From Modestobacter italicus (GTDB lineage Bacteria > Actinomycetota > Actinomycetes > Mycobacteriales > Geodermatophilaceae), in assembly GCF_000306785.1 (NCBI RefSeq), contig NC_017955.1:4216001-4280000 (forward strand): a stretch of DNA of 64,000 nucleotides. Direction: 5' to 3'. Below, piece after piece: positions 49,444 through 60,356 of the stretch (positions are counted from its first letter, which is position 1; every line of letters begins with the position of its first letter). The notes under the pieces were generated by a model. The model had not been told where the DNA came from and made no database searches. It saw only the letters and a list, made by a program, of their open reading frames with translations. The translations under genes were made by a program, and so were the position numbers.

Positions 49444-49854
49444 TCAGTTGATGATCTCGCCGCGCTCGTCGGCACGGAGCGCCGACAGCCGGTCCCGCCA
49501 CACCTGCAGCGCCTCGGGCGTCAGCCGCGTCCAGTCGGTGACCTCACCGATGACCCTGAGCGGGGCGCTGCTGCGGTAGGACCGGGTGGGGTTGCCCGGG
49601 AACTTCCTGTCGGTCACGTTGGGGTCGTCCTCGAACGCTCCCGTGGGCACGACCGCGTAGACGCGCGGGAGGCCGTCACCGACCGCGAGTTCTGCAGCGA
49701 GGCCGGCTCCGTCACGCAGCGCGGTGAAGTAGATGTGGTTCATCACCACATCAGGGCGGTAGTTCGACCGGAACCCCGGTGTCAGGAGGTCGCCGGCCGG
49801 CAGATCGGCCTTCGTACCGTGGAAGAACGGTCCCTCGTCCGACGGGTGGCTCAT
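49444..49854 (-). CDS. arr: NAD+:rifampin ADP-ribosyltransferase
   Basis: The 136-residue protein has the length and near-consensus sequence of Arr: GPFFHGTKADL, GFRSNYRPDVVMNHIYFTAL, LPRVYAVVPTGAFEDDPNVT, FPGNPTRSYRS. By offset from Mycobacterium Arr, the catalytic His-Tyr-Asp would be His12, Tyr42 and Asp77, all present. It transfers ADP-ribose to the C23 hydroxyl of rifampin and inactivates it. Start ATG at 49854. A 16-bp palindrome centred 44 bp upstream may regulate it. Together with HelR at 3048 it gives two layers of rifamycin protection. Confidence 0.92.
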   Translation of the reverse strand: MSHPSDEGPFFHGTKADLPAGDLLTPGFRSNYRPDVVMNHIYFTALRDGAGLAAELAVGDGLPRVYAVVPTGAFEDDPNVTDRKFPGNPTRSYRSSAPLRVIGEVTDWTRLTPEALQVWRDRLSALRADERGEIIN

Positions 49855-49889
49855 CGCGGGAAGGCGGTCCTCTCGGGGGTGAACGGGCC

Positions 49890-49905
49890 CATCGCCGCGG
49901 CGATG
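49890..49905. promoter_or_regulatory. Palindrome upstream of arr
   Basis: CATCGCCGCGGCGATG is a perfect 16-bp palindrome about 36-51 bp before the arr start. It could be an operator or a leader hairpin. I could not match it with confidence to the Streptomyces rifamycin-associated element. Confidence 0.35.
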
Positions 49906-50105
49906 CTGCCCCCATCCTGACGATCGAACCAGGCCACGACGACCTCCGGTCCCCGACGGCTCGCGCACGACAGCGGACGGCGCTCAGGGAGTTGCACCGC
50001 GTCCCGGCCGGCAGCGCGCCACGGAAGGCGCGCCGGCGGGCCGGCCGCCCGGCCGCACCCGCTGCTGGACTCGGTGCCTCCACGACCCACGACGAGGTGG
50101 TCCCG

Positions 50106-50438
50106 ATGCCCAGGTTCGTCATCTTCTTCGCCTACACCCCGGAGACCTGGGGCCGCATGGTCGAGCAGCCCGGTGACCGCACGGCCGCCGTGCGCGCGTC
50201 GGCGGAGGCCGTCGGCGCCCGGCTGGAGGCCCTGTACTGGATGCTCGGTGAGGCGGACGGCATGGTGGTCCTGGAGGCGCCGGACGCCCAGACTGCGGCC
50301 GCGGTCACGCTCACCTCGGCGAGCACGGGCACGGTCCGCAGCCTGGGCACCCACCAGCTGTTCGACCAGGACGAGCTGCAGTCCGTCCTGGCCAGGGTGC
50401 GTGCCGGGCGCGCCGCCTTCCAGGCGCCCGGCACCTGA
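50106..50438 (+). CDS. GYD-domain protein
   Basis: A 110-residue ferredoxin-like barrel protein: FVIFFAYTPETWGRMVEQPG, then VGARLEALYWMLGEADGMVV, then TAAAVTLTSASTGTVRSLGTH. This matches the GYD (DUF1330/EthD-like) group, whose members form dimeric barrels and sometimes bind small aromatic compounds. Start ATG at 50106 with a moderate ribosome site. The 250 bp upstream, towards arr, hold no recognisable gene. Confidence 0.8.
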   Translation: MPRFVIFFAYTPETWGRMVEQPGDRTAAVRASAEAVGARLEALYWMLGEADGMVVLEAPDAQTAAAVTLTSASTGTVRSLGTHQLFDQDELQSVLARVRAGRAAFQAPGT

Positions 50439-50460
50439 CCGCCGCCGGTCAGCCCGCGCG

Positions 50461-50542
50461 CGGCGAGCCGGCGGCTCGCCGAAGCAGCCGGTCGGAGCGC
50501 ACAGAGCCGCCCCGGCCTTCGGAGGGGTCGGGGCGGCTCTGT
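50461..50542. terminator. Two hairpins between GYD gene and nrdJ
   Basis: CGGCGAGCCG at 50461-50470 pairs with 50472-50481. ACAGAGCCGCCCCG at 50501-50514 pairs exactly with 50529-50542 around a 14-nt loop and is the stronger terminator. Both sit in the 211 bp between convergent genes. Confidence 0.8.
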
Positions 50543-50649
50543 GTGCGTCGTGCCTGCGGTGTGTGCCGCCGACCCCCGCGAGGGAGGTCAGCGGGAGCCC
50601 GCCGGGCCACCAGCCGAGGATCCGGCCGGCGCCCCGGCGGGCGCTGCTG

Positions 50650-53544
<2,895 letters not shown>

Positions 53545-53625
53545 GGCGTGCTCCCTGGTCTGGCGTTCGGGCGTGCGGGTGGCGGCTGACGGACGTCGTC
53601 GGAAGCCGGTGGTGCGGAGTGCGGG

Positions 53626-54144
53626 CTAGCTGGGTGGAACGGGCCCGGCGTCGTCGCCGGGTGCGCCCTCGCCGGGTGGGCCCCCGGCGGTGGACGCGGG
53701 ACGCAGCCGCTTGAGCTCGGCGATCTCCTTCTCGAAGTCGGCCGCCGAGCTGAAGGACCGGTAGACGCTGGCGAAGCGCAGGTAGGCGACCTCGTCGAGG
53801 TAGCGCAGCGGCCCGAGGATGGCGAGGCCCACCTCGTTGCTGGGCACCTCGGCCGAGCCGGTGGCGCGCACCGCGTCCTCGACCTTGGCGGCGAGGACGG
53901 CCAGCTGCCCCTCGTCGACCGGGCGGCCCTGGCAGGCCCGGCGGACGCCGGCGATGACCTTGTTGCGGTCGAACGGCTCGCTGACGCCGCTGCGCTTGAC
54001 GACCGCCAGCACGGGCTCCTCCACGGTCGTGAACCGCCGACCGCAGACCGGGCAGGACCGGCGACGGCGTGTCGTCGCGCCCTCGTCGGTCTCGCGTGAG
54101 TCGATGACCCGGCTGTCTGGGCTGTGGCAGAACGGGCAACGCAC
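53626..54144 (-). CDS. nrdR: NrdR, transcriptional repressor of ribonucleotide reductase genes
   Basis: A 172-residue protein with an N-terminal zinc ribbon (Cys3, Cys6, Cys31, Cys34 in [15 protein letters not shown] and [14 protein letters not shown]) and an ATP-cone ([20 protein letters not shown]). It senses dATP/ATP and represses nrd operons. Of two GTG candidates I chose 54144: AGGAGG lies 8 nt before it, while the other GTG (54153) overlaps that ribosome site. The Pro-Gly tail after residue 150 is an extension. Candidate NrdR boxes lie at 54281-54331. Confidence 0.95.
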   Translation of the reverse strand: MRCPFCHSPDSRVIDSRETDEGATTRRRRSCPVCGRRFTTVEEPVLAVVKRSGVSEPFDRNKVIAGVRRACQGRPVDEGQLAVLAAKVEDAVRATGSAEVPSNEVGLAILGPLRYLDEVAYLRFASVYRSFSSAADFEKEIAELKRLRPASTAGGPPGEGAPGDDAGPVPPS

Positions 54145-54280
54145 CGGGGGCACCTCCTCGTCGATCGGCGGCCCGTGGAGGGCGACCGCCCGACGCTCCC
54201 TGTGGACCGACCGGGGGACATCCGGTGGATGTCCTGGGGTTGACCTGGGGAAGCGCCTGTGGACTGACTTACATCTCTGT

Positions 54281-54331
54281 CACTACAAGATGTTGGGGTG
54301 AGGTTAACCCCGCACCACTACAGGTACAACC
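54281..54331 (-). promoter_or_regulatory. Candidate NrdR boxes upstream of nrdR-nrdJ
   Basis: Two copies of CACTACA-x-G occur at 54281 and 54316, 35 bp apart. The first (CACTACAAGATGTTGG) is a recognisable imperfect palindrome of the actinobacterial NrdR type; the second lacks a good right half. A 6-bp pair ACATCT/AGATGT (54271, 54288) overlaps the first. The stretch is AT-richer than its surroundings. It is about 140-180 bp upstream of the nrdR start. Confidence 0.5.
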
Positions 54332-54410
54332 TCTGGGCCCCGGCGCGTCTTCCCCCGTCGCGTGCGCCCCGCCCGTCCCACGCGCCTGACCGGCCCGTTC
54401 CGACCCGGCG

Positions 54411-55019
54411 TCACGGCAGCTGCAGCACCGCACCCGGCAGCAGGTCGACGTCCCGGAGCCCGTTGAGGTCGACGATGGCGTCGACCACGGCCCGCGCGTC
54501 CTCCTCGGGGGCCACCTGCCGGGCCAGCGACCAGAGCGTGTCGCCCGGCTGCACCACGACGGTCGAGGACCCGGCCAGCTCCAGCCCACCCCGCTCGGCG
54601 TTGAGCTGGACGGTGACCACGGTGGCCGCGGCGATGGACAACCCCACCGCGATCGACAGCCCGGCGACCACCCGGCGGCCCCGCTCGGTGAGCCGGACCG
54701 GGATGAACTCGTCGGGCGCCGGCCGCCACCCGGCGACCGCGCGCGCCGGCGCCGCGCGGCGCTCCCCGCCCTCGACCGCGCAGCCCCCGCGGACCGGGCG
54801 CCCGGACGCCGGCGCACCGGCCCACGCCGGCCGGGCCCCCGGTCGGGCCGGGTCCCGCCGGGAGGTCGCCGGCGCGGCCGCCCGGGGGCCGCGCCCGGCC
54901 GGCACGCCGCAGCGCGCGGCCGCCGGCGGGACGGCGACCGGCCGGGAGGCGAGGCGCTCGGCCGGGAACTCGGACAGCGGCGCGACGGGGGGAGGGACAC
55001 GGCGCTGGGGGCTGGTCAC
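54411..55019 (-). CDS. LysM protein, ChiZ/YneA-like SOS division inhibitor
   Basis: A 202-residue protein with a Pro/Arg-rich cytoplasmic N-terminus (about 115 residues), one transmembrane helix ([20 protein letters not shown]) and an extracellular LysM domain ([16 protein letters not shown]...[20 protein letters not shown]). Position next to and divergent from lexA matches Mycobacterium Rv2719c (ChiZ), a DNA-damage-induced inhibitor of septation. The intergenic region carries LexA boxes and a PafBC-type promoter facing this gene. GTG start at 55019 after CAGGAG. Confidence 0.82.
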   Translation of the reverse strand: MTSPQRRVPPPVAPLSEFPAERLASRPVAVPPAAARCGVPAGRGPRAAAPATSRRDPARPGARPAWAGAPASGRPVRGGCAVEGGERRAAPARAVAGWRPAPDEFIPVRLTERGRRVVAGLSIAVGLSIAAATVVTVQLNAERGGLELAGSSTVVVQPGDTLWSLARQVAPEEDARAVVDAIVDLNGLRDVDLLPGAVLQLP

Positions 55020-55094
55020 GAGGGCGCTCCTGGGGTCAGACGGTGCCGGGCGGCGGGACGGGCCGTGCGACCGACCAGGCGTGGAGCACTGCCC

Positions 55095-55127
55095 TCGAAC
55101 GCCTGTTCGATTCGAACGTCTGTGCGA
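55095..55127. promoter_or_regulatory. Two LexA (SOS) boxes side by side
   Basis: Box 1, TCGAACGCCTGTTCGA at 55095-55110, is a perfect 16-bp palindrome of the actinobacterial SOS consensus GAAC-N4-GTTC. Box 2, TCGAACGTCTGTGCGA at 55112-55127, differs at one position. Box 2 lies at the start-site side of the promoter facing the LysM gene, so LexA would repress that gene. Confidence 0.9.
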
Positions 55128-55150
55128 TGTCTACCGCATCCCACCGACAA
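55128..55150 (-). promoter_or_regulatory. PafBC-type (RecA-independent) DNA-damage promoter for the LysM gene
   Basis: Read on the minus strand, TTGTCGGTG (55142-55150), then an 8-nt spacer, then TAGACA (55128-55133). The mycobacterial RecA-independent damage promoter is TTGTCRGTG-N8-TANNNT; only the last base of the -10 departs. Next to LexA box 2, it gives dual control. Confidence 0.75.
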
Positions 55151-55174
55151 GTCCAGCCCCTGACACCGACTTCT

Positions 55175-55216
55175 TCGAACAGGTGTTTGAACTACACGGG
55201 TGTGACCCGCTACCGT
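55175..55216 (+). promoter_or_regulatory. LexA box 3 and probable lexA promoter
   Basis: TCGAACAGGTGTTTGA at 55175-55190 is a one-mismatch SOS box. It overlaps a possible -35 TTGAAC (55187-55192), followed by 18 bp and TACCGT (55211-55216). The lexA ATG is 99 bp further on. The arrangement fits LexA self-repression. Confidence 0.7.
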
Positions 55217-55314
55217 TCACCTGCGATCGAGATCGGGATCGCCGCGCCGGCCCCGCCCGGAGTGCGGCGACGCACCCGGGAACCGCTGCCCCGGCAGCCG
55301 GACGAGGAGGACAC

Positions 55315-56121
55315 ATGGCGGTCGACGGCCCGACGGCAGGCAGTGGCAAGGGCTCCGCGCGGCGCGGTCGCGCCGGGGAGACGGGGGCGGCCGGCGCCGG
55401 TGCGGCGATCCGGGAGTTCCCCGACCGCGGCGAGGCCGGCGACGGGCTGACCCAGCGGCAGCGCCGGGTGCTCGAGGTCATCCGCGACTCCATCGACCGC
55501 CGCGGCTACCCGCCCTCGGTCCGCGAGATCGGCGAGGCGGTCGGGCTCTCCTCGGCCTCCTCGGTGGCCCACCAGCTCTCGGTGCTGCAGCGCAAGGGCT
55601 GGCTGCGGCGCGACCCGAACCGCCCGCGGGCGCTCGACGTCCGGCTCCCCGGCGAGACCGCCGTCATGACCGAGGCCGCCGAGCCCGCCGCCGGGCCGCT
55701 CGCGGCCTCCGGTGGCGCCAGCGGCGTGGACGAGGCCGCCGCGCCCCGCCCGACCTACGTGCCGCTGGTCGGCCGGATCGCCGCGGGTGGCCCGGTGCTG
55801 GCCGAGCAGGCGGTGGAGGAGGTCTTCCCGCTCCCCCGCGAGCTGGTCGGCGAGGGCACGCTGTTCATGCTCAAGGTCGCCGGTGACTCGATGGTCGACG
55901 CCGCCATCTGTGACGGCGACTGGGTCGTCGTCCGCCAGCAGCCGACCGCGGAGAACGGCGAGATCGTGGCCGCCATGATCGACGGCGAGGCCACGGTGAA
56001 GACCTACAAGCGCCGCGACGGGCACGTCTGGCTGATGCCGCACAACGAGGCGTACGAGCCGATCCCCGGCGACGACGCCACCGTCCTGGGCCGGGTCGTC
56101 ACCGTCCTGCGCCGCGTCTGA
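55315..56121 (+). CDS. lexA: LexA repressor of the SOS response
   Basis: The 268-residue protein has an N-terminal winged helix ([39 protein letters not shown]) and a C-terminal autoprotease domain. The cleavage site is Ala157-Gly158 (VGRIAAGGP), the nucleophile Ser192 (AGDSMVD) and the base Lys229 ([10 protein letters not shown]). There is an N-terminal extension of about 40 residues, common in actinobacteria, and a 40-residue linker. ATG at 55315 behind GAGGAGG. Upstream SOS boxes indicate autoregulation. Confidence 0.97.
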   Translation: MAVDGPTAGSGKGSARRGRAGETGAAGAGAAIREFPDRGEAGDGLTQRQRRVLEVIRDSIDRRGYPPSVREIGEAVGLSSASSVAHQLSVLQRKGWLRRDPNRPRALDVRLPGETAVMTEAAEPAAGPLAASGGASGVDEAAAPRPTYVPLVGRIAAGGPVLAEQAVEEVFPLPRELVGEGTLFMLKVAGDSMVDAAICDGDWVVVRQQPTAENGEIVAAMIDGEATVKTYKRRDGHVWLMPHNEAYEPIPGDDATVLGRVVTVLRRV

Positions 56122-56125
56122 GGAA

Positions 56126-56181
56126 GGACCCCCTCTCCCCCCACCACTCGCAGGCTCGTGGCGGGGACCTGAGAGGGGGCC
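56126..56181 (+). repeat. Structured intergenic element, copy 2
   Basis: The outer stem is CCCCCTCTC (56129-56137) with GAGAGGGGG (56171-56179). The inner stem CCAC/GTGG closes the loop TCGCAGGCTC. Compared with copies 1 and 3 the inner stem has changed by compensating bases (CCCC/GGGG to CCAC/GTGG) while the loop keeps TCGCA-N-GCTC. It lies between the convergent stops of lexA and the propeller gene. Confidence 0.75.
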
Positions 56182-56187
56182 GGGTGG

Positions 56188-57261
56188 TCAGCCTTGCTGG
56201 CGGCGGCGGAAGCGGCCGACGAGCCACACCAGGGTGGTGGCGACCAGGGCGGCGATCAGCCCGGCCGTCAGCGGGCTCACCGAGCGGGCGAGCCCGCCGT
56301 CGGCCGAGGCGTCCTCGGCCGGGCCGGTCGCCGCGGCCGGCTCGAGCGCGCCGGACGCGGGCACCAGGGTCACCGTGGCCGGCAGCCCCTCCCCCGACAC
56401 CAGCAGGTCACGGCTGTTCGCGGCGAACGTGATCGCCTCGCCCTGAGGTGAGTCCGGCAGCGGCACCCGGACCGGGGAGCCGCCCAGTGCGCCGACCACG
56501 TCGGAGCCGACCAGCGGCCAGACGTAGGCGTCGGTGTAGGTGCGCAGCGCGATCCGCTGGCCGTCGGGCGAGACCGACCCGCCGGTGACGAGCAGCTGCC
56601 CGGCGCGCCCCACCGGGCCGCCGGGGGTCCCGGTGAGGGTGAACCCGAGCCGGAGCACCTGGCTCATCGGCACGGTGGCGTCGTCGGCGAGCGGGCCGTC
56701 GGGCCGGTAGACGGCGCTGGCCCCCAGCACCTCCTTGGTGACCACGTACGGCGTGCCGTCCGGCGCCAGCAGGAGGGCCTCGGCGTCGTGCGGGCCGTCC
56801 GGGTAGGTGAGCCGGGTCAGGGTGGAGCTGCCGTCCGGGCGGAGGCCGATGAGCGCCACGGTCTCCCGGGTCTGGTTGTTGTCCCCGGTGTCGGCCAGCC
56901 AGATCGTCCCGTCCCCGGCCAGCGCCAGGTCCTCCGGGTCGTAGGGGTCGACGTCGGCGGAGCGGACCTCGCCGATCGCGCAGCCGCCGTCGAGGACGAA
57001 CACCTCGGCACGGTCGCCCCCGTCGTTCATGGCCAGCATCGAGTCGCCGGCGCTGGCCAGCCCGGAGAGCTCCGGCAGCCGCGGGTCGGTGACCGCGCAC
57101 CGCGTGCTCGGCTCGCCGTAGGGCGCGGCGTCCGCGCCCTGGGCGACGGCCGGGGCGACCGGCAGGACGGCGAGCACCAGACCGAGGGGCGCGCCGAGGG
57201 CCGCGCGGCCCGCTCTCCGGCGTCCCGCGCGGTCAGGGCTGCGAACGGCCCGCTCTGGCAC
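56188..57261 (-). CDS. Secreted, membrane-anchored propeller-like protein
   Basis: About 357 residues. A signal peptide (LGLVLAVLPVAPAVAQG) leads to a beta-propeller-like domain with repeated D-G-strand units (ELSGLASAGDSMLAMNDGGD, DPEDLALAGDGTIWLADTGD, DAEALLLAPDGTPYVVTKEV), then a C-terminal transmembrane helix (LTAGLIAALVATTLVWLVG) and FRRRQQG. The topology is outside with a single anchor. Function unknown. The GTG at 57261 lies inside the upstream phosphatase gene (29-bp overlap), so coupled translation is likely; an ATG at 57297 is an alternative. Confidence 0.7.
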   Translation of the reverse strand: MPERAVRSPDRAGRRRAGRAALGAPLGLVLAVLPVAPAVAQGADAAPYGEPSTRCAVTDPRLPELSGLASAGDSMLAMNDGGDRAEVFVLDGGCAIGEVRSADVDPYDPEDLALAGDGTIWLADTGDNNQTRETVALIGLRPDGSSTLTRLTYPDGPHDAEALLLAPDGTPYVVTKEVLGASAVYRPDGPLADDATVPMSQVLRLGFTLTGTPGGPVGRAGQLLVTGGSVSPDGQRIALRTYTDAYVWPLVGSDVVGALGGSPVRVPLPDSPQGEAITFAANSRDLLVSGEGLPATVTLVPASGALEPAAATGPAEDASADGGLARSVSPLTAGLIAALVATTLVWLVGRFRRRQQG

Positions 57262-57958
57262 GGACCCAGCGTGACACCACGACAGCGTCGAGTGCATGAA
57301 CCACGCCCAACAGCAGCAGCCCGACGGCCAGCCCCACGACCGCGTCGGTGACCCAGTGGAAGTCCAGCGCCACCATGGCCACGCCGGTGCACAGCGGCCC
57401 CAGGATGCTCAGCGCCCAGGTGGTGCGCTGCGTCCAGGCGGGCAACCCGTACTCCACGGCCGTCCACCGGGCGACCCCCCACATCAGGACGGCGTTGGCC
57501 ACGTGCCCGGAGGGGTAGCTGGCGCCGTCCCGGTGGAAGAACGACCCGGGGTAGGCCGGCGCCGTCCGGCCGGTGCCGTACTTGAAGGCGTAGACGACCG
57601 CGGTGAGCAGGGCCAGGGCCATCAGCACGCGGACCAGGGGGACGAGGGTCCGGCGGCGGACGGCCAACCAGCCGACCAGGGCCGCCAGCACGATGAGGAT
57701 GAAGCCGCGGCCGCCGGCCTGGGTGAAGGCCCAGACGAACCAGTAGGCGTCGGAGTGCCGCAGGTCCCAGACGCTGACCACCTCGGAGACCCGGAGGTCC
57801 ATCCGCTCCAGCCAGCCCCGGTTGAGCAGGTCGACGGTGACCCCGAGGGTCACCAGCGCGGAGAGCAGCAGCACCCACCACGGCGGCCGGCCGACCCCGA
57901 TGACCGGCGCAGACCGGGAGGACGGCAGGCCGCCGGCGGCGTCCGCCATCGACTGCAC
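57233..57958 (-). CDS. PAP2-family membrane phosphatase
   Basis: A 241-residue integral membrane enzyme with about six helices and the three PAP2 motifs: KYGTGRTAP, SYPSGHVANAV and DFHWVTDAVVG (with R-x6-P, P-S-G-H and S/H-R-x5-H-x3-D equivalents; the third has H-W-x-T-D). It would hydrolyse a lipid or isoprenoid (pyro)phosphate at the membrane. The GTG at 57958 follows AGGAG with short spacing; the ATG at 57949 is the main alternative. Forms an operon with the propeller gene. Confidence 0.85.
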   Translation of the reverse strand: MQSMADAAGGLPSSRSAPVIGVGRPPWWVLLLSALVTLGVTVDLLNRGWLERMDLRVSEVVSVWDLRHSDAYWFVWAFTQAGGRGFILIVLAALVGWLAVRRRTLVPLVRVLMALALLTAVVYAFKYGTGRTAPAYPGSFFHRDGASYPSGHVANAVLMWGVARWTAVEYGLPAWTQRTTWALSILGPLCTGVAMVALDFHWVTDAVVGLAVGLLLLGVVHALDAVVVSRWVRARAGRSQP

Positions 57959-58028
57959 CGCGCTCCTGGCCACCGGGTCACGGTACCGGGACCGTGACCT
58001 GGTCGTGACCAAGACCGACCCCGGCCCC

Positions 58029-58166
58029 CTCTCAGGGCCCCGCCCCGAGCAGGTGACGCGCTGGAACGGCCCGCCTGCAGGGCCCCGCCCCGAGCCTGCG
58101 CGGGGTGGGTCAGGCCTCGTCCCGAGGCTCGCCCCGAGCTTGCGAGGGGTGAGGAGGACGAGGTCC
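58029..58166 (-). repeat. Structured intergenic element, copy 3 plus two degenerate copies
   Basis: The minus-strand copy at 58113-58166 has outer stem CCTCGTCC/GGACGAGG and inner CCCC/GGGG around TCGCAAGCTC. A second, partial copy (about 58072-58107) keeps CCCC-GCGCAGGCTC-GGGG, and the right half of a third lies at 58029-58050. All are in the 220 bp between the PAP2 gene start and the hflX stop; nothing else is seen there. Confidence 0.7.
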
Positions 58167-58177
58167 TTCGACCTTCG

Positions 58178-59677
58178 TCAGATCCCGGCGACCGGCGCGG
58201 CGTAGTCCTCGAGCACCGCCGCGAGCGCCGGGGCGACCCGGGCGGTGAGGAGGGTGCCGGTGGCCCCGTGCCGCTCCTCGATGACCTCGCCGTCCCGGTG
58301 GACCCGGGCGACCAGGTCACCCCGGTCGTAGGGCACCAGCACCTCGACGTCGACGTCCGGGTGCGGCAGCCGCGCGGCGATGACGTCCCGCAGCGCCTCG
58401 ATGCCCTCGCCGGTCCGGGCGGAGACCCAGGCGGCGCCGGGGAGCGCCTGCCGCAGGGCGAGCACGTCGTCCTCGGTCATCGCGTCGACCTTGTTGACCA
58501 CGATGAGCTCGGGGACGGCGGCGGCGTCGATCTCGTTGAGCACGACCCGCACCGCGTCGATCTGGCCCAGCGGGTCGGGGTCGGACCCGTCGACCACGTG
58601 CACGAGCAGGTCGGCGGCCGCGACCTCCTCCAGCGTGGACCGGAAGGCGTCGACCAGCTGGTGCGGCAGGTGGCGCACGAAGCCGACGGTGTCGGTCACC
58701 GTGAACTCCCGGCCGTCCGGGGTCTGCGCGCGCCGGACCGTCGGGTCCAGGGTGGCGAACAGCGCGTCCTGCACCAGCACGCCGGCGTCGGTGAGCTGGT
58801 TGAGCAGGCTGGACTTGCCGGCGTTGGTGTACCCGGCGATGGCCACGCTCGGGGTGGCGTTGCGGTCGCGGGAGTTGCGCTGGGTGGTGCGGGCGGTCGC
58901 CATGCCGGCGATCTCCTTGCGCAGCTTGCTCACCCGGGCGCGGATCCGGCGACGGTCGGTCTCGATCTTGGTCTCACCGGGACCACGGGTACCGATGCCG
59001 CCACCACCGGCGACGCGGCCACCGGCCTGCCGGCTCAGCGACTCACCCCAACCGCGCAGCCGCGGCAGCATGTACTGCATCTGGGCGAGCTCGACCTGCG
59101 CCTTGCCCTCCCGGCTGGTGGCGTGCTGGGCGAAGATGTCCAGGATCAGCGCGGTCCGGTCGACCACCTTGACCTTGAGGATCTTCTCCAGCTGGTTGAG
59201 CTGGCCCGGGGCCAGCTCGCCGTCGCAGATCACGGTGTCGGCGCCGGTGGCGGCGACGACGTCGCGCAGCTCGGCGGCCTTGCCCGAGCCCACGTAGGTG
59301 GCCGGGTCGGGCTTGTCGCGGCGCTGCACGAGCGCGTCGAGCACCTGCGATCCGGCGGTCTCGGCGAGCGCGGCGAGCTCGGCCAGCGAGCGGTGCGCGT
59401 CGACCGCCGTCCCCTCGGTCCAGACGCCGACCAGGACGACCCGCTCCAGGCGGAGCTGCCGGTACTCGACCTCGGTGACGTCGGTGAGCTCGGTCGACAG
59501 ACCGGCGACGCGGCGCAGCGCACCGCGCTCCTCCTTGACGTAGGAGCCGGTCGAGTCGTCCGGGGCGTCCCACGGGGTGGTGGGCGCAGGGGTCGGGTCC
59601 TGGGCGCGGGCGCGCGCGGCCTTGTCGACCCGGGCCTCGGCCTCGTCGAGGATCGCGCGGTTCTGGGCTGTCGTCAT
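58178..59677 (-). CDS. hflX: Ribosome-associated GTPase HflX
   Basis: The 499-residue protein has an HflX N-terminal domain (TYVGSGKAAELRDVVAATGA, DGELAPGQLNQLEK), the glycine-rich linker AGGGGIGTRGPGETKIETDR, and a G domain with GYTNAGKSS, DTVGFVRHLP and NKVD. HflX splits stalled 70S ribosomes. The ATG at 59677 was chosen over upstream TTG/ATG codons that add unfamiliar sequence. It corresponds to mycobacterial Rv2725c and keeps the conserved neighbourhood with lexA and dapF-miaA, with a transporter pair inserted. Confidence 0.96.
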   Translation of the reverse strand: MTTAQNRAILDEAEARVDKAARARAQDPTPAPTTPWDAPDDSTGSYVKEERGALRRVAGLSTELTDVTEVEYRQLRLERVVLVGVWTEGTAVDAHRSLAELAALAETAGSQVLDALVQRRDKPDPATYVGSGKAAELRDVVAATGADTVICDGELAPGQLNQLEKILKVKVVDRTALILDIFAQHATSREGKAQVELAQMQYMLPRLRGWGESLSRQAGGRVAGGGGIGTRGPGETKIETDRRRIRARVSKLRKEIAGMATARTTQRNSRDRNATPSVAIAGYTNAGKSSLLNQLTDAGVLVQDALFATLDPTVRRAQTPDGREFTVTDTVGFVRHLPHQLVDAFRSTLEEVAAADLLVHVVDGSDPDPLGQIDAVRVVLNEIDAAAVPELIVVNKVDAMTEDDVLALRQALPGAAWVSARTGEGIEALRDVIAARLPHPDVDVEVLVPYDRGDLVARVHRDGEVIEERHGATGTLLTARVAPALAAVLEDYAAPVAGI

Positions 59678-59756
59678 CGTGTCCAGCGTGGCATGCCCTC
59701 GCACGGAGGGCGACTGACTTGTGGTGCGAGCTGTTGTCATCGCCCGGTACAACACC

Positions 59757-60287
59757 TCAGGGCTCCGGGTGCATCCCGAGGTACACCGACCACTTCTCCC
59801 CCTGCGGATCCGCCGGCCGGCGGGCGAACTCGTCGAGCACCGCGTGCAGCCGGCCGGCGAGCTCCTCCCGCTCGGCAGCCGTCAGGCGCAACCCGAGCCG
59901 GTTGCTGTGCAGCCGGTCCTCCCCCGCCTCCGCGACCTCCTCGAGGAAGGCCGCCAGCGACGGGTCGCGCCCGGCGGCCGGCCCTCCTGCGTCGTCCATC
60001 AGCCAGCTCTTCCCGGTCGCCCGGTACGGCACCTCCCGCGCACCGCGGGTGCCCCGCCGCGCCGGCTCCGCGGCCAGGAAGCCGGTGTCGACGAGGGTGC
60101 GCACGTGGTGCAGGACGGTGGCCGGGTTGCGGTCCAGCCGGGCCGCCAGCTCCTTGTTGGTGAGCGGGGCGTCCAGGCACAGCCGCAGGATGCGCAGCCG
60201 GACGGCGGAGGCGAGGGCCCGGGCCTCGGCGTCGGTCGCCGGACGGCGCTCGCCGGCGACGCGGGGACGACGCTCCGGCTCGGGCAC
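59757..60287 (-). CDS. ArsR-like winged-helix regulator
   Basis: A 176-residue protein. Winged helix at about 20-85 (EARALASAVRLRILRLCLDA, LTNKELAARLDRNPATVLHH, VRTLVDTGFLAAE), then a C-terminal effector region. GTG start at 60287. Divergent from the MFS transporter 70 bp away with inverted repeats between, so it most likely represses that gene. Together the two genes interrupt the conserved hflX-dapF order. Confidence 0.88.
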   Translation of the reverse strand: MPEPERRPRVAGERRPATDAEARALASAVRLRILRLCLDAPLTNKELAARLDRNPATVLHHVRTLVDTGFLAAEPARRGTRGAREVPYRATGKSWLMDDAGGPAAGRDPSLAAFLEEVAEAGEDRLHSNRLGLRLTAAEREELAGRLHAVLDEFARRPADPQGEKWSVYLGMHPEP

Positions 60288-60314
60288 GGGAGCAGCCTAG
60301 GCAGACACGACGCA

Positions 60315-60339
60315 AAGTGATTGACACTTCCCGATCACT
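60315..60339. promoter_or_regulatory. Overlapping inverted repeats between regulator and MFS gene
   Basis: AAGTG-5 nt-CACTT (60315-60329) and AGTGAT-12 nt-ATCACT (60316-60339) overlap. The TTGACA inside (60321-60326) could be a -35 for the MFS gene. Operator for the wHTH protein by inference. Confidence 0.6.
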
Positions 60340-60356
60340 CACTCCACCCTGCCGCG

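Noticed and set aside
60321-60326. TTG at 60321 as the start of the MFS gene
   Set aside because: TTGACA here looks like a -35 element inside the inverted repeats; the GTG at 60357 gives the normal N-terminus.
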